Assembly (NCBI RefSeq): GCF_043099315.1
Contig: NZ_CP170746.1
Length of the DNA stretch: 64,000 nt
Direction: 5' to 3' (one strand)
From: Chlorogloeopsis fritschii
GTDB lineage: Bacteria; Cyanobacteriota; Cyanobacteriia; Cyanobacteriales; Nostocaceae
Positions within the stretch are counted from its first letter, which is position 1; every line of letters begins with the position of its first letter. The translations under genes were made by a program, and so were the position numbers. Shown piece after piece: positions 1-7,044 of the stretch. The notes under the pieces were generated by a model. It did no database searches. It had not been told where the DNA came from and was given only the letters and a program-made list of their open reading frames with translations.

Positions 1-60
1 AAAATATTTGCTGACTTCTTTAGAGCGTAAGTTGAAATCCTGAAATAATGTGCTTGTCAT
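1..60 (-). CDS. 5' end of an unidentified gene coupled to the DUF262 gene (partial)
   Basis: On the minus strand an ATG at 60-58 overlaps the TGA stop of the DUF262 gene (59-57) in an ATGA arrangement, the usual sign of translational coupling. The frame stays open to the window edge and gives 20 residues beginning MTSTLFQDFN and containing RSKEVSKYF. Genes directly downstream of DUF262 proteins in cyanobacteria are often HEPN-type (MAE_28990/MAE_18760-like) proteins, and the short basic/acidic helix-like start would be compatible with that, but 20 residues cannot prove it. The start is well supported; the function is inference. Confidence 0.5.
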   Translation of the reverse strand, partial: MTSTLFQDFNLRSKEVSKYF

Positions 61-1130
61 AATTTCCCTAGCAGCTGGCTACGTACATACTCAATACGCT
101 TAATTACTCTCAATCTAGAACTGCTACCATTACCATCAGCTAATTTCTTAAACTCATCAGAATTTACCCAATTTGTAGTTTGTGGTTTTAAGTCCCTTTT
201 TTCTCTTAAAGCTAGGGCTACACCCACAGAAAGAGACTCAAATTTAATTCTAGTTGTTGTTTTAGCATAATCTTTACCTTGGCGAAATCCTTTTGGAAAA
301 TATTGTTCTACAAAATCTAGCATTAACAAAAACTCAGTTTGCATTTTTTCATGCTCACAAGTATTATTTTCATTAGCGGTCTTTAAATATTCATCAAGAA
401 ATTCATTTACTTTGTTAGCATTGAAATTATTATAATTATTTAAAAATGCAAAGAAACGCAATACAAATTCTTGTGGTTCACGCCTATCAATAGCAACTTT
501 AGTAAACGAACATAAATCAAGAAATTTTTTATTTTTCGATAGTTCATCAATAATTTCAAGGAATGGCCCACGCATTATACCTCTGCGCTTTTCCATCTCG
601 TTCAGTTCAACGCTACCAGTATTAATGCGTTCAAATATATCTCTTCGTATTTCCTCATCTGCATTTTCGGTAAGTTGGATCATCCGAATGGTAGTTCTTT
701 TGAAGCGTCTTTGACGGGCTAGTGGCAAGTCAGTGAAAATGAAGCCATTTAGTTTCTCTAATTTCTTTAATCCACTTAAAATGAGTTTATCGTTGAGAAA
801 TTCTGCTAAGGTACGGATGCGTTGTGTACCATCAATTATTTCTAAACGTGCTTCCTCACGGACATCAGCAACGAAAATATAGGGTATTGGCAAACCTAAA
901 AGTACAGACTCAATAAACTTTGATTGCCTTTCCTCATCCCAAGCTATTTCCCGTTGGTAATCTGGAATGAATAATTCGTTTGTATCGTCATCTAGTCCGT
1001 CCTGATACTTCTGAATGAGAATTTCGATGGGATACTCTTTTGTGTCGTAATCAACAGGCTTCTGCTTCTCGCGAATCTCTGCTTCCGCAGCTTCTCGCAT
1101 TTCATCCGTTATTTCTAGCTTGGGCGGCAT
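57..1130 (-). CDS. DUF262 domain protein (ParB/GmrSD-N-like)
   Basis: A 357-residue protein with the hallmarks of DUF262: an IPDYQR..W block at residues 55-64 and a DGTQR block at 100-104, the equivalent of the family's DGQQR nucleotide-binding motif. The C-terminal half is helical with no recognisable nuclease domain, so this is the stand-alone DUF262 type and not a full GmrSD (DUF262-DUF1524) type IV restriction enzyme. Such proteins have a ParB/sulfiredoxin-like NTPase fold and commonly sit in defence or toxin-antitoxin-like pairs. Its stop overlaps the start of the next gene, which leaves the window, so the pair is probably one operon. Family assignment is firm; the role is unknown. Confidence 0.85.
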   Translation of the reverse strand: MPPKLEITDEMREAAEAEIREKQKPVDYDTKEYPIEILIQKYQDGLDDDTNELFIPDYQREIAWDEERQSKFIESVLLGLPIPYIFVADVREEARLEIIDGTQRIRTLAEFLNDKLILSGLKKLEKLNGFIFTDLPLARQRRFKRTTIRMIQLTENADEEIRRDIFERINTGSVELNEMEKRRGIMRGPFLEIIDELSKNKKFLDLCSFTKVAIDRREPQEFVLRFFAFLNNYNNFNANKVNEFLDEYLKTANENNTCEHEKMQTEFLLMLDFVEQYFPKGFRQGKDYAKTTTRIKFESLSVGVALALREKRDLKPQTTNWVNSDEFKKLADGNGSSSRLRVIKRIEYVRSQLLGKL

Positions 1131-1471
1131 ATTTCTTACCTGGAGTAGTATGTTTCACAGCTTAGGTGAGGAGTGTACACAAGGAAGCTAGGGTTTAACT
1201 ATTTATATATTGCAGTTAATGTAAAATACATTGCCCTTCCTTTTAGAGCAAGTATTCCACTACACATTTGCTAATAAAGTAGCTAGATAATAGCTAGCAA
1301 AGTAAGATGCAATGCAGAATGTAAAAATAACTGGCTTCTCTCCGACTTTAAAGAAAACATTTCCCCTTACAGCAACCTCTCAACATCAACTAATCAATTC
1401 CCAGTTGTCTCTCAGTCAAAACTCATCTTGGCATGGCTTAATAACTTGTAAGCTGACTGACAAGCATCCTC
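1131..1471. other. Intergenic region between divergent genes
   Basis: About 340 bases between the divergent DUF262 gene and the peroxiredoxin fusion. It must carry promoters for both directions, but I could not place convincing -35/-10 boxes. I see no ORF with coding character, no tRNA and no clear repeat. Confidence 0.4.
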
Positions 1472-2302
1472 ATGACAACTAATCTACAAATCGGTGAAAA
1501 ATTCCCCGACTTTACACTGCCAAATTATCGTAATGAACTAACGCAACTATCCCAATTTACAAAACCCGGTTTACTAGATCAACATTTGGGATTCCTCGAT
1601 GGTTACCCATTGATTTTGGTATTTTATCGAGGCTTTTTTTGCCCGCGCGATCAACAGCAAATGCGAGAGTTTATCCAATTCCAAGACGAATTGAGGGTGA
1701 ACTATTGCCAGTTAGTTTGTGTGAGTGCAGATCCGCCTATTGTTCAAGCTGCTTTTCGCGCTGGCTTGGGAGTACAATGGACTTTTTTATCAGATGAAAA
1801 ACGGGAAATTATTAAACAAATCAACATTCTCGATCAGACGGAAGGCGAGTATGCTAATCGCGCCCAACCTTATACTTTTGTGCTAAAACCTGACTTGAGT
1901 ATTTACAAAATATATAACGGTTGGTTTTTTGTGGGAAGACCAACAGTTGAAGAACTCAGGCGTGATTTACGTGCCATTATGGAAACTTTATCGAATTACC
2001 ACTACGAGGCTTACAACACTCCAGAAGTACGACAAATTCGCATTCCCCAGCAAGAATGGGCAAATGGTGTACCACCTTTGGGTGCAAATGGGCTGCCTGT
2101 AGAGCAAGGTGTAGTTCGTGATTTTGATTTGCAAACTGGTAATGGTTTCATCACCACACAAAAGGGTGATGATGTGTTTTTCAACTTTACTGCCATACCT
2201 GGTGAAGGATATCGCACAATTAAACCTGGTACAGCTGTGAAATTTGAGGTAGTCAAGGGTAAGTTTGGTTTAAGTGCACGTAATATTCAGTTGATATGCT
2301 AA
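1472..2302 (+). CDS. AhpC/TSA-like redoxin fused to a C-terminal cold-shock domain
   Basis: A 276-residue two-domain protein. Residues about 5-175 form a thioredoxin-fold redoxin of the AhpC/TSA class: GEKFPDFTLPN near the start, then FYRGFFCPRD at 51-60 with the presumed peroxidatic Cys57, then VSADPP. The usual second Cys of a CxxC is replaced (C-P-R-D), so it would be a 1-Cys type or use another Cys such as those in NYCQLVC. Residues about 213-275 form a cold-shock (OB-fold) domain: GVVRDFD, GNGFITT and DDVFFNF match the RNP-type nucleic-acid-binding surface. Peroxide reduction joined to RNA or DNA binding is suggested by family knowledge and not shown here. It stands alone between divergent and convergent neighbours. 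Confidence 0.85.
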   Translation: MTTNLQIGEKFPDFTLPNYRNELTQLSQFTKPGLLDQHLGFLDGYPLILVFYRGFFCPRDQQQMREFIQFQDELRVNYCQLVCVSADPPIVQAAFRAGLGVQWTFLSDEKREIIKQINILDQTEGEYANRAQPYTFVLKPDLSIYKIYNGWFFVGRPTVEELRRDLRAIMETLSNYHYEAYNTPEVRQIRIPQQEWANGVPPLGANGLPVEQGVVRDFDLQTGNGFITTQKGDDVFFNFTAIPGEGYRTIKPGTAVKFEVVKGKFGLSARNIQLIC

Positions 2303-2334
2303 CTGATGCGATCGCCCCAACAAATTTAGACAAT

Positions 2335-2832
2335 TCAACGACACCCCAAGCTTTCGCGGGTTGGCACACCTGTAACGGGGTTGACTCCATCAGCGCGATC
2401 GCACATCTGTTTCACTTCATAGGGATCGAGCAGGGCATTAGAAAAATCTGCCCCTATAATCGCAGCATTGTAGAAGCGACTGCTAGTGAGCAGGGCATCG
2501 GTAAAAATGGCGTTGGTTAAATCAGCTTCATTAAAAATGACGCGATCGGCAAATACTTCTGAGAGATTGGCATTGCTTAAGTCTGCCTTTAGAAACGATC
2601 CTTTAGTGAGAATAGTGCCGCTGAGATTTGCTCCCCTAAAGTTTGCTCCCTGCATTTCTGCACCTGCAAAGGATGTTCCGTGTAGATCTTGATGGGAAAA
2701 ATCTCGATTTCGTAAGTCTGCGAGTGTGTAATTAACAGTGTTCTCCTGTGCCAATGCAGGAGGAGTATTCAGGTTTAACAAGCAACCTACCAAGCAAATG
2801 AAAAGAAAAACACTTAAAATTATCCGTTTCAT
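2335..2832 (-). CDS. Exported pentapeptide-repeat protein
   Basis: A 165-residue protein with a signal peptide (hydrophobic residues 4-22, cleavage expected after PALA at about residue 28), followed by A(D/N)LXX pentapeptide repeats from about residue 38 to 135, for example ADLRN, ANFRG, ANLSG, ADLSN and ANLSE. These fold into a right-handed beta-helix. In cyanobacteria small proteins of this type are typically found in the thylakoid lumen or periplasm. The last ~25 residues (two Cys, DGVNPVTG) are non-repeat. The ATG at 2832 is the natural start because it precedes the signal peptide. It converges with the redoxin gene upstream in coordinates. Partner and exact role are unknown. Confidence 0.85.
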   Translation of the reverse strand: MKRIILSVFLFICLVGCLLNLNTPPALAQENTVNYTLADLRNRDFSHQDLHGTSFAGAEMQGANFRGANLSGTILTKGSFLKADLSNANLSEVFADRVIFNEADLTNAIFTDALLTSSRFYNAAIIGADFSNALLDPYEVKQMCDRADGVNPVTGVPTRESLGCR

Positions 2833-2881
2833 AATCCCAAATTCCGAGCCTTAATTTTGATACTAGCTCTCCCCATCACGC

Positions 2882-3736
2882 TTAGTGAGCAATTTGTTGA
2901 GAATTCAAGCTAGCAAAGTCGAACAATTGGGGATCGGCAAGATGAGATGGGCAAACATTCTGAAGGCTACGAAACAGACTATCAATTCTGCCTGGATTTT
3001 CTTTTTCCCAAGTTTGTAGCATTTGTTTGATTTGCGATCGCTGCAAGTTTTTCTGAGAGCCGCAAAGATTGCAGGGAATAATAGGAAACTGTCGCATCTC
3101 GGCGTAACGCTCAATATCCTTTTCTGAGCAATAGGCAAGTGGGCGAATAATTACGTTTTGCCCATCATCGCTTTTGAGCTTGGGTGGCATGGCTTTAAGC
3201 GTGCCTGTATAAAACATATTCAGAAACAGTGTTTCTACAATATCATCTCGATGATGACCGAGAGCAATTTTAGTCGCACCTTCTTCATTTGCTATACGAT
3301 AGAGAATGCCCCGGCGCAAGCGCGAACATAAACTGCACATTGTCTTGCCTTCAGGGATAATACTTTTAACAATGCTGTACGTATCTTCTTCTACAATTCG
3401 GTAAGGCACACGCAAAGATTTTAAATATTCTGGTAGTACTTGTTCTGGAAAGCCTGGCTGTTTTTGATCCAAGTTCACGGCAAGAATATCAAATTTTACG
3501 GGGGCTTTTCGTTGGAGAGTTAGCAACAAGTCGAGCATCGTGTAGGAATCTTTACCACCTGAGAGGCAAACCATGATGCGATCGCCATCCTCAATCATTT
3601 TGTAATCGTGGATTGCCTTCCCTACCAGGCTACGCAGATTTGCCTCTAACTTTTTGAAGGTTTTTGACTGAAGAACCTCCGTTGATTCCATCTCATGTCT
3701 CCCTATTTTTTGATTATTGTAGTGAATTTCACTCAA
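2882..3736 (-). CDS. ttcA: tRNA 2-thiocytidine biosynthesis protein TtcA
   Basis: A 284-residue PP-loop ATPase that thiolates cytidine 32 of certain tRNAs. The ATP-binding PP-loop SGGKDS lies at residues 59-64. Two CxxC pairs, C134/C137 (MCSLCSR) and C222/C225 (PCNLCGS), match the Fe-S cluster and sulfur-transfer cysteines of TtcA. The GHHRDD block near 160 is also typical. The first ATG (3736) and Met16 (MESTEV) are both possible starts; family alignment rather favours a start near Met16. It follows the nrtS-like gene on the same strand after ~110 bases and precedes the pentapeptide gene, without clear signs of an operon. Confidence 0.93.
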   Translation of the reverse strand: MSEIHYNNQKIGRHEMESTEVLQSKTFKKLEANLRSLVGKAIHDYKMIEDGDRIMVCLSGGKDSYTMLDLLLTLQRKAPVKFDILAVNLDQKQPGFPEQVLPEYLKSLRVPYRIVEEDTYSIVKSIIPEGKTMCSLCSRLRRGILYRIANEEGATKIALGHHRDDIVETLFLNMFYTGTLKAMPPKLKSDDGQNVIIRPLAYCSEKDIERYAEMRQFPIIPCNLCGSQKNLQRSQIKQMLQTWEKENPGRIDSLFRSLQNVCPSHLADPQLFDFASLNSQQIAH

Positions 3737-3845
3737 TCAATTTACGCGTTGATTTATCAACCAAAAAGGAGTAATTGCACAAGTGGGACAAAATTTTATT
3801 TTAAATCGAGAGCGAAAATTTTTAATAAACACAAAGGATGGAGAA

Positions 3846-4076
3846 TCAGCCTTGCCTAGAGCGACTTACATACTGACCATGAATATTAACCAAATAAGGA
3901 ACTATGTAGGTCAAAGCAGCAGAAATCCAGCGCTCGCGATCCATACGCTCTTTCACAAGCGCCGATCCGTGATTGATTATAAACAGAATAGAACCAACTA
4001 CTACAGAAACTTTTAGTGCTGTTGGCATCATGTCTTTATCAAAAAGACACAAGCAATATTCCTTAAAAGTTTTCAT
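3846..4076 (-). CDS. nrtS: Small membrane protein, NrtS-type nitrate/nitrite transporter
   Basis: A 76-residue protein with two predicted membrane segments (ALKVSVVVGSILFIINHG at about 20-37, then ALTYIVPYLVNIHGQ at about 53-67) joined by a charged loop KERMDRERWIS. The pattern PTALKV..VG..LF.INHG...RWI.A.LTY.VPY.VNIHGQ matches the short NrtS transporters of cyanobacteria, which import nitrate and nitrite and may work as hetero-oligomers. No second nrtS copy is adjacent. Nitrogen control would be expected, but I see no clear NtcA box (GTA-N8-TAC) upstream. The family assignment comes from memory of the motif. Confidence 0.65.
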   Translation of the reverse strand: MKTFKEYCLCLFDKDMMPTALKVSVVVGSILFIINHGSALVKERMDRERWISAALTYIVPYLVNIHGQYVSRSRQG

Positions 4077-4235
4077 TTCTTTGAATCAGTCATCCATAAA
4101 AAGGAACACTATCATACTTTGGTTGACAAATCGAATAATATATCTCATTACCCTGACTTAGAAATTTTTTCTGTTGGTTCAGATGATCCAAACAAATAAC
4201 TTGCGTCACGTTCAAGGCATCAGTTGTCGAAAATC

Positions 4236-4946
4236 ATGAGTCAAAATCTTGGCATAGCTAAAATTTCTATTATCATTCCGGCTCTCAATGAAGCGGATAA
4301 TATCAAAGCGGCATTAGCCAGTATCCAACTAAGTAAAGATGTAGAAACGATTGTAGTGGATGGCGGTTCAACAGATGACACAATAACAATAGCCAAGTCT
4401 TTGGGTGCGAAAGTTATAACATCTAGTCTAGGGCGTGCTTGTCAAATGAACGCAGGAGCTTCAGTGGCAAGCGGAGAGATTTTGTTATTTCTCCATGCCG
4501 ACACCCGTTTACCTTCTGATTTTGATCTCATGATTCGTAAAGCGCTAGCACAGCCTGGAGTTGTAGCGGGTGCCTTTGCTTTGCGGATTGATGCAAAATT
4601 GGCAAGTTTGCGGTTGGTGGAATGGGGCGTGAATGTGCGATCGCGTGTTTGGCAAATGCCCTACGGCGACCAAGCAATTTTTTTAACTAAGAAAATTTTT
4701 GATAGTGTTAATGGTTTTCCTGAATTACCTATCATGGAAGACTTTGAATTCATACGACGTTTAAGAAAATTAGGGAAAATAACGCTTATTACAGTGCCAA
4801 TAATTACTTCGGCACGTCGTTGGTTACAAAAAGGGGTATGGCAAACAACCCTAATGAATCAAATAGTAATTATTGCTTATTTTCTGGGAGTTGCTCCTGA
4901 GCGAATTCGTCGTTGGTATCGTGGGGAAAAACTTAGGGAGTTTTAA
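4236..4946 (+). CDS. GT2-family glycosyltransferase (TIGR04283-type, rSAM/selenodomain- or arsenosugar-associated)
   Basis: A 236-residue GT-A glycosyltransferase. N-terminal SIIIPALNEADNI is followed by VDGGSTDDT (about 40-48), GRACQMNAG and HADTRLP, where the HAD carries the DxD-like metal site. Weak membrane character near the C-terminus (IVIIAYFLGV) suggests membrane association. This sequence class is the TIGR04283 transferase linked by genome context to radical-SAM and arsenosugar genes. The ATG at 4236 is preferred over an in-frame TTG at 4224. It leads a co-directional set with two TVP38 proteins and a flavoprotein; long repeat-filled spacers mean co-transcription is unproven. Confidence 0.8.
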   Translation: MSQNLGIAKISIIIPALNEADNIKAALASIQLSKDVETIVVDGGSTDDTITIAKSLGAKVITSSLGRACQMNAGASVASGEILLFLHADTRLPSDFDLMIRKALAQPGVVAGAFALRIDAKLASLRLVEWGVNVRSRVWQMPYGDQAIFLTKKIFDSVNGFPELPIMEDFEFIRRLRKLGKITLITVPIITSARRWLQKGVWQTTLMNQIVIIAYFLGVAPERIRRWYRGEKLREF

Positions 4947-5010
4947 GCTGCTTTTAATTTAAGCAGAGTAATCTTAAGTTCAGATAGTCATTGGTCATTT
5001 GTCATTTGTT

Positions 5011-5127
5011 AGTAGGAGCGGGTTTTATGGATAATCTTGCCGTTCAAACTGATAATTTATCTTCTAAACCCGCACGGCAGTCGCTACAACGCGGGGAACC
5101 CGCGCAACGCGCTGCCTCCCGTACAGT
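5011..5127 (+). repeat. Dispersed repeat, family A copy 1
   Basis: A non-coding element starting GTAGGAGCGGGTTTTATG and containing GATAATTTATCTTCTAAACC, then a GC-rich tail (CGCACGGCAGTCGC...GCTGCCTCCCGTACAGT). The ends of the core are inverted (GCGGGTTT/AAACCCGC). Other copies lie at 6874, 8696, 17756, 20807, 23722, 54299 and 54396. It is followed by heptamer-rich (C/T)CCCTAG tracts up to 5225. Confidence 0.8.
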
Positions 5128-5225
5128 GGTTAGTAGTTAGTGGTTGGTTGTTCTCCTGGTGCCCCCTGCCCCTGGTGCTTTCTTGTCTCCTAGCCCCTAG
5201 TCCCTAGTCTCTAGTCCCTAATCCC

Positions 5226-5963
5226 ATGCACCAAAAATATAAACGTCTTTTCACACCCAAGCTCAAACTGCTACTGTTATTTTTTCTGGTTGCCGCCCTG
5301 GTAATTGTTGCCAAACAATTTAATCTTCAAGGAAATTTGCAGACATCTATCTTGTGGGTTCAAAGTTTAGGTGCTTGGGCACCGATCGCTTTTATGGTTA
5401 TCTATAACCTGGCTACATTACTTTTTATACCTGGTTCCCTACTAACACTCAAAGGAGGCTGCCTGTTTGGCTTGTGTTGGGGTTCGGTATATGTGTTAAT
5501 TGCTGCAACTTTCGGAGCTACTTTTGCGTTTTTGGTTGGGCGTTACTTATCACGAGATTGGGTGTGTCAACAGCTTGAGAAATATCCAAAATTCAAAGCC
5601 ATCGATCGGGCTGTCGCTAAAGAAGGATTCAAAATTGTATTTTTGACGCGTTTGTCTCCGATATTTCCATTTAACTTATTAAATTATGCTTTCGGAATTA
5701 CACAAGTTTCACTCAAAGACTATATCTTGGGTTCAATTGGCATGATTCCGGGTACTTTAATGTACGTTTATGTTGGTTCTGTTGCTGGTAATCTAGCAAT
5801 GATTAATACACCTCATCAGCCAACTACACCACAAACTCAAATAGGGCAATGGATCATGCAAGCGATCGGTTTAATTGCCACTATTGCCCTAACTGTATAC
5901 ATAACAAAAATAGCTCAGAAGGCTTTAAAAGAAAGTGTTGCAGTTATAGAGGAAACAGATTAA
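5226..5963 (+). CDS. TVP38/TMEM64 (DedA-like) membrane protein
   Basis: A 245-residue integral membrane protein of the VTT/SNARE-associated superfamily. It has an N-terminal membrane segment (about 14-30), the G-rich re-entrant region FIPGSLLTLKGGCLFG (about 65-80), then GATFAFLVGRYLSRDW and FLTRLSPIFPFNLLNYAFG, the family's conserved F(P)xxxxNY.G core, and a C-terminal segment. Relatives act in lipid scrambling or small-molecule transport; cyanobacterial members of this branch sit beside pyridine nucleotide-disulfide oxidoreductases. There is no good ribosome binding site before the ATG at 5226, which directly follows a heptamer tract. The next gene, 116 bases on, is a close paralogue. Confidence 0.88.
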   Translation: MHQKYKRLFTPKLKLLLLFFLVAALVIVAKQFNLQGNLQTSILWVQSLGAWAPIAFMVIYNLATLLFIPGSLLTLKGGCLFGLCWGSVYVLIAATFGATFAFLVGRYLSRDWVCQQLEKYPKFKAIDRAVAKEGFKIVFLTRLSPIFPFNLLNYAFGITQVSLKDYILGSIGMIPGTLMYVYVGSVAGNLAMINTPHQPTTPQTQIGQWIMQAIGLIATIALTVYITKIAQKALKESVAVIEETD

Positions 5964-6079
5964 TATCAGCCTCTCTCTTTTTTCTTCCTTTGTATTCTCT
6001 ACGCCTGGTGTAGTTCTTTTATATAGTTATCAACGATTAAAAGCAGATTATTAATTAAATTTTTCCATAATTACAAGTC

Positions 6080-6850
6080 ATGAAAAATCAACTAGTCAAA
6101 TATCAATTTCAACCCAAAAAATTACCGAATCTTTTCAAATTGATATTCTTGACATTACTTGCATTTGCTATTACTTTCTTTTTAAATGCAGATCCTGCTT
6201 TAGCACAGCAATCTGCCAATACACAAGGATTTAATCCTCAAGAATGGTTGCGAAACGCCTTACAGTGGATTGAAAGTTTGGGTGCAGTGGGAGCAGTAGC
6301 TTTTATTGCTCTTTATATCATCGCTACCGTTGCTTTCTTGCCAGGTTCGATTCTAACTTTGGGTGCTGGTGTTGTCTTTGGCGTAGTTTGGGGTTCTGTT
6401 TATGTTTTCATTGGTGCAACTTTAGGTGCTACGGCTGCTTTTCTTGTCGGGCGCTATTTGGCAAGGGGATGGGTTGCCAAGAAAATTGCAGATAACAAAA
6501 AATTTGCCGCTATTGATCGCGCTGTTGGCAGAGAGGGATTCAAAATTGTGCTGTTGACACGGCTATCGCCTGTATTTCCTTTCAATTTATTGAACTACGC
6601 CTTTGGAATCACAGGTGTTTCACTCAAAGACTACTTTATCGGTTCTGTGGGCATGATCCCCGGAACAATCATGTATGTTTATATTGGTTCCCTAGCTGGA
6701 AATCTTGCCATGATTGGCACAGAAGCTCAACCTACCAACCCAACTGTACAATGGGCGATTCGGATTATTGGTTTTATTGCCACAGTTGCCGTAACGATTT
6801 ATGTTACTCGTGTTGCTCGTAAAGCTTTAGAACAAGAGGTTAATGGTTAG
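6080..6850 (+). CDS. TVP38/TMEM64 (DedA-like) membrane protein, second copy
   Basis: A 256-residue paralogue of the preceding gene. The stretches GSVYVFIGATLGATAAFLVG, DRAVGREGFKIVLLTRLSP and FPFNLLNYAFGITGVSLKDY are nearly the same in both proteins, so they are a tandem duplication. It differs in having an N-terminal extension with a hydrophobic segment and an ALAQQ sequence (about 42-46) that looks like a signal-peptidase site, absent from copy 1. After cleavage the two proteins would have the same core. Function is inferred from the family: membrane lipid or solute handling, perhaps coupled to the following flavoprotein. Confidence 0.88.
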   Translation: MKNQLVKYQFQPKKLPNLFKLIFLTLLAFAITFFLNADPALAQQSANTQGFNPQEWLRNALQWIESLGAVGAVAFIALYIIATVAFLPGSILTLGAGVVFGVVWGSVYVFIGATLGATAAFLVGRYLARGWVAKKIADNKKFAAIDRAVGREGFKIVLLTRLSPVFPFNLLNYAFGITGVSLKDYFIGSVGMIPGTIMYVYIGSLAGNLAMIGTEAQPTNPTVQWAIRIIGFIATVAVTIYVTRVARKALEQEVNG

Positions 6851-6873
6851 TGGATAGTGGTTAATAACCAACT

Positions 6874-6990
6874 ACTGTACGGGAGGCAGCGCGTTGCGCG
6901 GGTTCCCCGCGTTGTAGCGACTGCCGTGCGGGTTTAGAAGATAAGTTATCGGTTTGAACCGAAAGTTAATCAAAAAAACCCCCCCCTACT
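6874..6990 (-). repeat. Dispersed repeat, family A copy 2
   Basis: Inverted copy of the element at 5011-5127. ACTGTACGGGAGGCAGC begins it, then GACTGCCGTGCGGGTTTAGA and a TTATC segment. It lies between the second TVP38 gene and the flavoprotein gene and is followed by a TACTAACTACTATC heptamer-like tract up to about 7030. Confidence 0.8.
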
Positions 6991-7044
6991 GACTACTATC
7001 TACTAACTACTATCTACTACCTACTAACAACCAGGGAGCTACTA

